Below are positions 6,577 to 11,801 of a stretch of DNA of 11,801 nt, piece by piece. Position 1 is the stretch's first letter; every line of letters starts with the position of its first letter. The stretch comes from Prevotella sp. UBA4341 (GTDB lineage Bacteria > Bacteroidota > Bacteroidia > Bacteroidales > Bacteroidaceae), in contig DGTH01000096.1 in assembly GCA_002393705.1 (NCBI GenBank), positions 1-11,801 on the forward strand, in the 5' to 3' direction. A model generated the notes under the pieces. That model made no database searches. It was given only the letters and a program-made list of their open reading frames with translations, and was not told where the DNA came from. The position numbers were made by a program, and so were the translations under genes.

Positions 6577-7164
6577 ATGAAGAAAGTCAACATAGCCATA
6601 TTCGTGTCGGGAAGCGGCACTAACTGTGAGAATCTTATCAAGTATTTCACCCCCTCGTCCCTCGCTGACTGCAGGTTGGTGGTGAGCAACAAGCCTGACG
6701 CCTATGGTCTGACGCGTGCAGAGCGGCTGGGCGTGAAGACGGCTGTAGCACCTAAGGCACAGCTGAACGATGCCGGCTTCATGCTGCCGTTGCTCCGGGA
6801 GTACCGGATTGACTTCATCGTGCTGGCCGGTTTCCTGCCTTTAGTGCCCGACTTCCTCATTGATGCCTATCCGCGTCGCATTGTCAACCTGCACCCCGCG
6901 CTGCTGCCCAAGTATGGCGGTAAGGGCATGTGGGGCCACCATGTGCATGAGGCGGTGAAGGCGGCTGGCGAAACGGAAACGGGCATGACCGTCCATTACG
7001 TCACGCCCGTTTGCGACAGTGGCGAAATCATTGCCCAGTTCCGTGTGTCGCTTTCGCCCGACGACACCGTCGATGACATAGCCCGCAAGGAGCACGAGCT
7101 GGAGATGGAGCACTTCCCCCAAGTGGTGGAGGAAGTGATACGGCGCACCTTTGCGCCGGCTTAG
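6577..7164 (+). CDS. purN: Phosphoribosylglycinamide formyltransferase (GAR transformylase)
   Basis: Transfers the formyl group from 10-formyltetrahydrofolate to glycinamide ribonucleotide, step 3 of purine synthesis, in the cytoplasm. 195 residues, close to the usual ~190-210. The N-terminal phosphate-binding loop VSGSGTN is at 10-16. NLHPALLPKYGG starts at 104 and carries the catalytic Asn104 and His106. VTPVCDSGEII carries Asp147, the third catalytic residue. LAGFLPLVPDFL (83-94) matches the conserved folate-side segment. Start ATG 6577 follows a -7 box by 8 bases. Divergent from the pagL-like gene; no other purine gene is adjacent, so it appears to be a single-gene transcript. Confidence 0.95.
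   Translation: MKKVNIAIFVSGSGTNCENLIKYFTPSSLADCRLVVSNKPDAYGLTRAERLGVKTAVAPKAQLNDAGFMLPLLREYRIDFIVLAGFLPLVPDFLIDAYPRRIVNLHPALLPKYGGKGMWGHHVHEAVKAAGETETGMTVHYVTPVCDSGEIIAQFRVSLSPDDTVDDIARKEHELEMEHFPQVVEEVIRRTFAPA
7141..7158 (+). terminator. Hairpin at the end of purN
   Basis: CGGCGCA / TGCGCCG, 7-bp stem with loop CCTT, ending 3 bases before the stop codon. No T-run follows on the plus strand, so a terminator role is only possible. Confidence 0.3.
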
Positions 7165-7192
7165 TAATCACAAAAAATAATTTGTTACGAAT

Positions 7193-7274
7193 CGAGGTAC
7201 GAGGTGCGAGGTGCGAGGTACGAGATTACCTTGCACGCCATCCTCTTTTTATTCTTAACTATTCTCGTACCTCG
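7193..7274. repeat. 7-base repeat array with long hairpin between purN and the C_GCAxxG gene
   Basis: Units CGAGGTA, CGAGGTG, CGAGGTG, CGAGGTA, CGAGATT run 7193-7227. The last 12 bases of the regular part (7214-7225, CGAGGTACGAGA) are exactly complementary to 7263-7274 (TCTCGTACCTCG), forming a 12-bp stem with a 37-base loop rich in pyrimidines. It lies between convergent genes, so it may end transcription from both sides. Confidence 0.85.
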
Positions 7275-7304
7275 AAAATACCAACTTATTTGTTTGCATG
7301 TTAC

Positions 7305-7796
7305 TTATTCAGAATATTTAGTCAGTAGGTAGTCGGCAAAGATGCGTGCGGCACTCTCTACCTTTGCTGCACACGGGCGCGTCTTGTAGTACTCGGCCGT
7401 CCGGGGCGAGGCCACGTAGCTGTCAGGTGCCTTCTCGTAGCCCTTCAGACCCAGAATCTCGGCGCATATCAGACTGCCGTTCTCGGCCTTCGAGCGGGCC
7501 AGCAACTCCTGCACCACCTTGTAGCAGGCCGACTTGCCCTCGCGGTCGCTGCCCTCGGTCTGTCCGCAGTCTAAGCCCACCAGCATGACGATGCCTGAGA
7601 CGGCACCGCACATCATTCTCAGTCGCCCCACGCCACCGCCGAAACCGGCGCCAATGCGCTTGGCCATTTCCTCGTCAAGTCCGTACAGGTCGGCAAAGGC
7701 GGCCACCACGCTTTGGCAGCAGCCGTAGCCCTGCATGAAGTTATCGACAGCCCGCTCCACCCGGCGCTCGGCTTCCTCTTTGCTAAAATGTGTCAT
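7305..7796 (-). CDS. C_GCAxxG_C_C family putative redox-active protein
   Basis: 163 residues from ATG at 7796 (MTHFSKEEAERR); the frame stays open further upstream but that part covers promoter sequence and encodes nothing family-like. The conserved cysteine pattern is visible: GYGCCQSVVAAF (C26, C27), GAGFGGGVGRLRMMCGAVSG (C63), then C77, C91, C111 and C142. The glycine-rich GFGGG and CGAVSG segments define this small family, which is thought to bind metal or act in redox chemistry; the substrate is unknown. It has no membrane segment or signal peptide and is likely cytoplasmic. Divergent from the MATE transporter gene with 242 bases between starts; whether they work together is not evident. 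Confidence 0.85.
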   Translation of the reverse strand: MTHFSKEEAERRVERAVDNFMQGYGCCQSVVAAFADLYGLDEEMAKRIGAGFGGGVGRLRMMCGAVSGIVMLVGLDCGQTEGSDREGKSACYKVVQELLARSKAENGSLICAEILGLKGYEKAPDSYVASPRTAEYYKTRPCAAKVESAARIFADYLLTKYSE

Positions 7797-7827
7797 AGTT
7801 GTAAGTTGTAATAGTTCTTTTGCTTTG

Positions 7828-7835
7828 CAAATATA
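7828..7835 (-). promoter_or_regulatory. Putative -7 box of the C_GCAxxG gene
   Basis: Minus strand TATATTTG (TAnnTTTG), about 31 bases before the ATG. No convincing -33 element. It supports the 7796 start over any upstream start. Confidence 0.45.
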
Positions 7836-7972
7836 CACAATTCCTCCCAATATACGCACACTAATTAAGGAAAAAAGCAAAAAACTTGCAGGAATCATAA
7901 TTCCCATAAAGCAAAGCGCACGCCTTTCGTTACTTTTAACGTGCAAACTGCTCATAATTCGATTATTATTTG

Positions 7973-7980
7973 TAACTTTG
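7973..7980 (+). promoter_or_regulatory. Putative -7 box of the MATE-ATPase gene
   Basis: TAACTTTG, 58 bases before ATG 8039, giving a leader of about 50 bases. No clear -33 element. A GTG in frame at 7994 would lie almost at the transcription start and is therefore less likely as the start. Confidence 0.5.
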
Positions 7981-8038
7981 CAGCCAACGGCACGTGGAAG
8001 AAGGTGCAGTAAAACAGTCAAGCAAAACTATCTCAACT

Positions 8039-9757
8039 ATGAATATTAGCAATTTTCGTAACAGCTATCTTATCGACAAGGCTTACCGGCTAACCCTGTT
8101 GAGTGTTACGCTTACGGCATTGGCACCGCTCATAGCTACGCTGGTAGATGGGCTCTTTTCGAGCAACCTGTTGGGCAACGATGCTTTCATCGCAGTGAGT
8201 GTGGTGCTACCTTTAGTCAACGCAGTGAGCGTGCTGACGATGATATGCGAACGCGGCGGCGCAGTGCTTGCAGCAGGTCAGCTGGCCAAGGGCAACCGCG
8301 ACAAGGCCAACCGCATATACACAACGGCATTGGTCTCGGCGGTGCTGGTGGCGGTATTAGCGGCTGTGGGCATCTGGATTAACCTCGACAGCATCTCTTT
8401 GGGACTGACCGGCAGGCCCGAGAGCGCAGCGTATGCCCGCGAGTACCTACAGGTGATCGTAATCTACCTGCTCATCCTGCCGCTAAACAACACGTTCAAC
8501 GACTTTGCAACGCAAGAGGGGGTTCCGCAGTTAACCACCCGGGCCGTGGCTATGGGCAGCGTGGTCAATGTGGTGCTCGACATCCTTTTCATCGGTGTTC
8601 TCGACATGGGCATCAGCGGTGCGGCATGGGGTACGGTCATTTCGGGTCTCATCAATCTCGCGCTCATATCGCCCCATTTCCTTAAGGGCAAGAGCCAGTT
8701 CAGATTGGCGCGACCGCAGGGCGACCAGGGTGCCATCATCGGCGAGAACCTCAAGCATGGCTTCGGCTTCAACGTCTATTTTATCGTGGTAAATGCCTTT
8801 ATGCTGCTGGGCAACGCATTGGTGCTGAAAGTGGCAGGACACGACGGGCTGACGCTCTTTGATGTATGTCTGCAGATACAGTCGGCCACGTTCTCGGTTG
8901 TTTTGGGACTCACTATGGCTGGCGTCTCGCTCGTCACCTACATGCGTGCTACCGGCGACAGCGACGGACTGCGGCGCATCATGAATAATACTGCCAGCAT
9001 ACTGGTGGGATTCTACGGTGTGCTACTGCTGTTATTGGTGGCTGTGCCGCAGTTTTTCCTGTGGTGTTTTGGGCTCGACGGTATCGACCTCGCCCTGGCC
9101 CGCAGGGTGTTCACCTGCTTTGGCATCTACTACTTCTGCTTCTGTGCGGTAGCGGTATATGCCACTGTCGTACTGCAACTGGCAGGTCTCGTCACGGCCA
9201 AGATCGTGCTGGTATTCGCCATGGGCATCATAGCCTATCTGAGTATGCTTGGCCTTTCGGAGGTCAGTGCCGATGCCATGTGGCTGGGAATGATTGTGGG
9301 TGGTGTGCCTATCCTTGTGGTCAGTCTGGGTTACGGCTACAGGAGGCACCTCAAGCACCCGTTCTATACCAAGTTCTCGTTGGTCGATAAGATGCCTTCG
9401 TGTATTAAGTTCGAATGCTCGATAGATTACGAGCAGCATAATCTTGAAGAGATGAAGAAGATGATCAAGTTATTTGCCGTCATCTGCGAGATGAGCGACG
9501 AGCTGAGTTTTAAGATGTACTCTACTATCCTGGCGCTGTTAAACAATGCACGGGAGCGTAGAAGCCGTCATCTTAAATATCTTGACATCACGCTCTGCGA
9601 GTTAGACGACGGGGTCCAGATGACCATCAAAGACTGCGGCCGTCCCTACGACCCGGTACACAATGGTATGGATGCCGCATCTGTAGGCGCCCGCTCTGCC
9701 ACCTACCGCTACATGTTCACCATGAATGTAACAACTATAGTATGGAATAAAATATAA
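8039..9757 (+). CDS. MATE-family efflux transporter fused to a C-terminal histidine-kinase-like ATPase domain
   Basis: 572 residues from ATG 8039. Residues about 15-435 contain some twelve hydrophobic segments arranged as in MATE/DinF cation-coupled exporters of drugs or metabolites in the inner membrane (for example 21-40, 52-72, 94-116, 135-155, 170-212, 243-265, 275-300, 318-345, 355-382, 385-432). GDQGAIIGENLKHG (228-241) lies at the mid-protein loop. After residue 440 comes a soluble domain of about 130 residues resembling GHKL/RsbW-type ATP-binding folds: a helix with LLNNARE (500-506) like an N-box, IKDCGRPYDP (530-539) like a G1 box, and a terminal YRYMFTMNVTTIVW strand. The Glu usual before the N-box Asn in RsbW kinases is not evident, so ATP or nucleotide sensing rather than phosphorylation is plausible. 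Substrate unknown. Confidence 0.88.
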   Translation: MNISNFRNSYLIDKAYRLTLLSVTLTALAPLIATLVDGLFSSNLLGNDAFIAVSVVLPLVNAVSVLTMICERGGAVLAAGQLAKGNRDKANRIYTTALVSAVLVAVLAAVGIWINLDSISLGLTGRPESAAYAREYLQVIVIYLLILPLNNTFNDFATQEGVPQLTTRAVAMGSVVNVVLDILFIGVLDMGISGAAWGTVISGLINLALISPHFLKGKSQFRLARPQGDQGAIIGENLKHGFGFNVYFIVVNAFMLLGNALVLKVAGHDGLTLFDVCLQIQSATFSVVLGLTMAGVSLVTYMRATGDSDGLRRIMNNTASILVGFYGVLLLLLVAVPQFFLWCFGLDGIDLALARRVFTCFGIYYFCFCAVAVYATVVLQLAGLVTAKIVLVFAMGIIAYLSMLGLSEVSADAMWLGMIVGGVPILVVSLGYGYRRHLKHPFYTKFSLVDKMPSCIKFECSIDYEQHNLEEMKKMIKLFAVICEMSDELSFKMYSTILALLNNARERRSRHLKYLDITLCELDDGVQMTIKDCGRPYDPVHNGMDAASVGARSATYRYMFTMNVTTIVWNKI

Positions 9758-9779
9758 TCGAAAACAGGGATGGTTACCT

Positions 9780-9823
9780 AAGCAGGGAGTTTATGCCAGG
9801 GAAGCAGGGAGTTTCTGCCGGGG
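9780..9823. repeat. Two tandem copies of a 22-base sequence
   Basis: 9780-9801 and 9802-9823 are identical at 20 of 22 positions (core AAGCAGGGAGTTT). They start 22 bases after the transporter stop codon. A weaker partial copy may precede them from 9762. Function unknown. Confidence 0.8.
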
Positions 9824-9971
9824 AAGGCAATGATATCAAAAAGCAGTGCAATGCTTCCACAAATGGACAATTTTCTGCTAAAATCACATAAAAACCCAAA
9901 CTTTTTTGTGTAAATAGAAGGTGGTTTGAAGTTTTGTATGTAAATTTTGGTACATTTTTCTCATCATTTCT

Positions 9972-10002
9972 TTTGCAGTTTACTAAATAATGCTTAACTT
10001 TG
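9972..10002 (+). promoter_or_regulatory. Near-consensus Bacteroidetes promoter without an obvious gene
   Basis: TTTG at 9972-9975 and TAACTTTG at 9995-10002 are separated by exactly 19 bases, the best promoter match in the window. Transcription would start near 10009, reading rightward into a stretch that has no convincing gene. Confidence 0.65.
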
Positions 10003-10426
10003 CCACCGACAAAGCCAGTCCAAGCAGTCAGAGGCCAGCAATGGCTGATGATTGTGAGGGCAGGGCGGGTCAAAACAAACATCGATGGAATCCTGAGGCT
10101 GAGCATGCCATTTGTAAGGACAGCCGAAGGGAAAGGACGTTTTCTGAACGTTACCTGTCTGTGCAGTCAAATCTCGCAAATTTGAATCTTTCCACAGCGG
10201 TAATGCAACGAAGCGTTCGCGTGGGTGTATTATATCCCGGCTGTTCGTTGCTATCATTGTATTTTGGTGGTTAGCATCTACGCCGAACTATATAATATTA
10301 CTCGGCGTGGGCTGGCTTGCGTTGCTTATCCTTGGAAAGAGGCAATGCGAGAGCCTGACTGCAGGGATAGGCACGGAGGAACAAACTCCCACGTATTCTA
10401 TGCTAAAATCCAAACATTTTTTATAG
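10003..10426 (+). other. Transcribed-looking stretch without a convincing gene
   Basis: About 420 bases downstream of a strong promoter. All three forward frames contain only short open segments without recognisable domains. Two clean hairpins are present: GCAACGAA (10205-10212) with TTCGTTGC (10244-10251), and a 9-bp stem CTACGCCGA (10278-10286) with TCGGCGTGG (10302-10310; one G-T pair). It could be a structured RNA, a decayed gene, or the non-coding part of another mobile element. Low certainty for any of these. Confidence 0.35.
10148..10426 (+). pseudogene. Hydrophobic reading frame lacking a start codon, possible gene remnant
   Basis: The frame from 10148 to the TAG at 10424-10426 encodes 92 residues including two likely membrane segments, LFVAIIVFWWLAS and YIILLGVGWLALLIL, then a polar tail. 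There is no ATG before the last few residues, and the same frame upstream is interrupted by several stops (for example TGA 10145-10147). It may be the 3' remnant of a small two-span membrane protein or a chance frame. No family recognised. Confidence 0.25.
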
Positions 10427-10431
10427 TTTAA

Positions 10432-11493
10432 CTAAAAATTAACACACATGGCATAATTCTTTACATCGTCACTTTTCTTGCTGGGGCAAGGATTATATTT
10501 TTCCTTCTTTCTGACCATCGCTACCAGTATGTGCAGTATTTTATTCTTTACGTTATTGATTGCTACCTGTCTTTTCTTCCCTTTTTGTATCATTCTGTCA
10601 TAGTAGGTTCTTATCTCCGGCTCAAACTCTTTGGCTACGTGTGCAGCCTGTCCGAGCAGGGACTTGATGAGCTTGTTGGCGAAGTGGCTTGTTGTGGGGG
10701 CGGTGTTGATGCTTGTCCCAGACTGTTTTCCAAAAGGTGCCACTCCGTAGTAACAGGCGATCTTTCTTGAGTCGTAGTTGAATTTCTTGAAGTTGTTGGT
10801 GTAGATCATCAGGCATGCTGCGTTCTGCAGTGCCACGCCCCTCATGGAGGTGATGATGTCGTAGTTCTCACGTAACGCCTCGTCTGCGGCGATGATTTCC
10901 TTCATCTTGTCATCGCACTGCTTGATGGCCTTATTGAGTTCAGCAATGAGGTGCTTGGTCTTGCGCTCAACGAAAGAAAGCGCCTTTGACTTGCCTCTGA
11001 CGGCCTCCTTCTCTATACTCCTTACCTGTAGCCTTACACGCTGTTCTACGAGCTTATGACGGTAGAGGAATATCTCACGCAGTTCCTGCAAGTTCTCGTC
11101 CATAGGTTCAAACAGTTGTGCCTTGTCCTGATGGCGCCAGGCGTACTCAGCGATGACTGCAGAGTCTGCCTTGTCGCTCTTGACGCGCTGTATGCCGGAG
11201 GAATGCTTGATAGCATATGCATTAGCCACCCACATATCGTAGCCACGTCCGTAAAGCCAGCGGCTCAATGGCAGGCTGCATGCGCCCGTATCCTCTCCGC
11301 AGAAGAGCCATTCCTCCTGGACGGTCTTCCATGCGTTCTGCTTCACCCACTTGACAAAACGCTTGAATCCTTTGGGATCGTTGGTGAAGGTTTCCCACTT
11401 GCGATCCTCCAGTTCGTGGAGACCCGCTGCCAAAATCACTGTCGCATCAAACTTTTTCTTCGAAAAATCGATGCCGATAAACAATTTTTTCAT
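10432..11493 (-). CDS. IS110-family transposase (DEDD/RuvC-like with C-terminal serine domain)
   Basis: 353 residues, full family length. The N-terminal RuvC-like domain shows D9 in FIGIDFSKKKFDATV, E67 in FCGEDTG, and D107/D110 in KSDKADSAVIAEYA, the expected DEDD set. A helical, probably coiled-coil stretch (about 132-210) follows. The C-terminal Transposase_20 domain begins at ITSMRGVALQNAACLMIY (214-231), continues with KFNYDSRKIACYYGVAP, and has FGKQSGTSI with S258 as the likely catalytic serine. These recombinases work with a structured RNA from the element itself that base-pairs with target and donor DNA. No internal stop or frameshift, so it may be active. The ATG at 11493 is the only sensible start. 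Confidence 0.95.
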   Translation of the reverse strand: MKKLFIGIDFSKKKFDATVILAAGLHELEDRKWETFTNDPKGFKRFVKWVKQNAWKTVQEEWLFCGEDTGACSLPLSRWLYGRGYDMWVANAYAIKHSSGIQRVKSDKADSAVIAEYAWRHQDKAQLFEPMDENLQELREIFLYRHKLVEQRVRLQVRSIEKEAVRGKSKALSFVERKTKHLIAELNKAIKQCDDKMKEIIAADEALRENYDIITSMRGVALQNAACLMIYTNNFKKFNYDSRKIACYYGVAPFGKQSGTSINTAPTTSHFANKLIKSLLGQAAHVAKEFEPEIRTYYDRMIQKGKKRQVAINNVKNKILHILVAMVRKKEKYNPCPSKKSDDVKNYAMCVNF

Positions 11494-11504
11494 ACCTTTG
11501 TACC

Positions 11505-11682
11505 GTTTTTAATTATAACTGGCCACTGGCTGCCTTGACTCTAAACTCTAAGTAGGCTCGAAGCCATTAATATTCTATCAGAGCTTTGCAGCTGGGCAGG
11601 GGAGGGCCGTAACGCAGGCTAGTCTCACAAGGACTTTCTTTTTTATGGTTTCCCTCTCCTGCCGGTCAGTCTTTCCTTCAGA
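11505..11682 (-). ncRNA. Candidate bridge RNA (seekRNA) of the IS110 element
   Basis: Read in transposase sense from about 11680: a small 5' hairpin (GTCT/AGAC) is followed by a 12-position stem, 5' arm at 11663-11652 and 3' arm at 11606-11595, with one A-C mismatch. The stem encloses an internal loop whose left strand is 11651-11636 and right strand 11620-11607, capped by an AGTC/GACT hairpin. Next comes a weaker stem GCTGC/GCAGC enclosing a second loop capped by GGCT-TCG-AGCC (11565-11555). Two successive looped stems match the target-binding and donor-binding loops of IS110 bridge RNAs. A promoter sits just upstream. The 3' end is not defined and the RNA may continue into the transposase message. 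Confidence 0.65.
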
Positions 11683-11685
11683 CAA

Positions 11686-11714
11686 CAAAGGTAATAAAAC
11701 TGACCTTAATCAAA
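11686..11714 (-). promoter_or_regulatory. Putative promoter of the bridge RNA
   Basis: In transposase sense, TTTG (11714-11711) and TACCTTTG (11693-11686) are separated by 17 bases. Transcription would start near 11679, at the base of the first hairpin of the candidate RNA. Confidence 0.5.
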
Positions 11715-11786
11715 GCATCAGACGCAGAAAAACAATTAACATCCCGCCGGATTTTCGTCAAGTTCTTCATCCCATCTGACTTTGAT
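11709..11786. repeat. Bulged inverted repeat in the outer part of the IS110 left end
   Basis: ATCAAAG-CA-TCAGA (11709-11722) pairs with TCTGA-CTTTGAT (11775-11786): 12 base pairs with a 2-base bulge, 52 bases apart. The inner arm overlaps the -33 region of the bridge RNA promoter. Confidence 0.5.
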
Positions 11787-11790
11787 GCCG

Positions 11791-11798
11791 CAAAGTTA
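11791..11798 (-). promoter_or_regulatory. -7 box at the outer edge of the IS110 left end
   Basis: Transposase-sense TAACTTTG (TAnnTTTG), three bases inside the predicted left end. Its -33 element would lie outside the integrated element, or be provided by the right end in a circular form. Confidence 0.45.
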
Positions 11799-11801
11799 GA
11801 G

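Larger units (their letters stand above)
10425..11801 (-). mobile_element. IS110-family insertion sequence, boundaries predicted
   Basis: The element consists of a DEDD transposase gene and about 300 bases of non-coding sequence on its 5' side, typical of the IS110 subgroup, whose 5' non-coding end encodes the bridge RNA. Such elements lack classical terminal inverted repeats. The ends given are inferred, not proven. In transposase sense, a CT core at the right end (10426-10425) follows TTAAA, and a CT at the left end (11801-11800) precedes CTAACTTTG, at the very window edge. This gives about 1.37 kb, within the family range. The left end may instead lie outside the window. Base composition is visibly more AT-rich than the neighbouring genes, in line with acquisition from elsewhere. 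Confidence 0.6.

Noticed and set aside
7797..8021. Upstream extension of the C_GCAxxG frame
   Set aside because: Covers the divergent promoter region, is AT-rich and encodes nothing seen in the family; MTHFSKEEAERR is a natural start.
7994..8038. GTG start giving the MATE-ATPase gene 15 extra residues
   Set aside because: It lies only 14 bases after the -7 box, and the extra residues are polar and unlike MATE N termini; ATG 8039 leaves a normal leader.
10172..10200. Stretch TTTGAATC in a possible tRNA T-arm-like context
   Set aside because: No matching acceptor, D-arm or anticodon arm could be drawn, so it is not a tRNA.
10313..10328. Partial complementarity of the right strand of the target loop (11607-11620) to GCAACGCAAGCC on the minus strand here
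   Set aside because: Only 9 of 12 positions agree and the site is about 100 bases from the predicted element end, so it does not mark the insertion point.
11493..11500. TACCTTTG on the plus strand at the transposase start
   Set aside because: Matches TAnnTTTG but would read away from the transposase into the non-coding end with no gene ahead; probably a chance match.

Overview
The window looks like a chromosomal segment of a fairly GC-rich member of the Bacteroidales, most likely Prevotellaceae. The grounds are the -7 promoter boxes of TAnnTTTG type before most genes, the absence of Shine-Dalgarno sequences, protein sequences of Bacteroidales character (a GH5 cellulase with a YDLQGR-type C-terminal tail, a PagL-like outer membrane protein, a MATE transporter fused to an ATPase domain), and long antisense open frames caused by high GC. 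Species cannot be named from sequence alone.

Layout. 1-1354 (minus): 5' 451 codons of nadB (L-aspartate oxidase, NAD synthesis), cut by the window edge. Divergently, 1412-5065 (plus) holds dacB (PBP4-type D,D-peptidase), a secreted GH5 endoglucanase and mutY (adenine glycosylase). The last two overlap by 4 bases. Convergent to mutY, 5257-6501 (minus) encodes a PagL-like outer membrane lipid A deacylase family protein. Divergent from it is purN (6577-7164, plus). Convergent to purN is a C_GCAxxG_C_C family protein (7305-7796, minus). Divergent from that is a MATE transporter with a C-terminal histidine-kinase-like ATPase domain (8039-9757, plus). Then about 670 bases carry no convincing gene but contain a near-consensus promoter, hairpins and a broken hydrophobic reading frame. 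The right end is an IS110-family insertion sequence: DEDD transposase (10432-11493, minus) with about 300 bases of non-coding sequence before it.

Two things stand out. First, the non-coding end of the IS110 element has its own promoter and folds into a stem-internal loop-hairpin structure followed by a second looped structure, the architecture expected of a bridge RNA. A 10-base stretch in its second loop equals the junction that would form if the element excised as a circle with the ends predicted here. Second, short 7-base tandem repeats of several unrelated sequences are scattered through the segment: inside nadB, mutY and the pagL-like gene, in frame as extra surface-loop residues, and as inverted arrays in both convergent gene junctions.

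The housekeeping genes (NAD, purine, cell wall, DNA repair) do not form one pathway; the order looks like ordinary Bacteroidales chromosome with a mobile element at the right edge.
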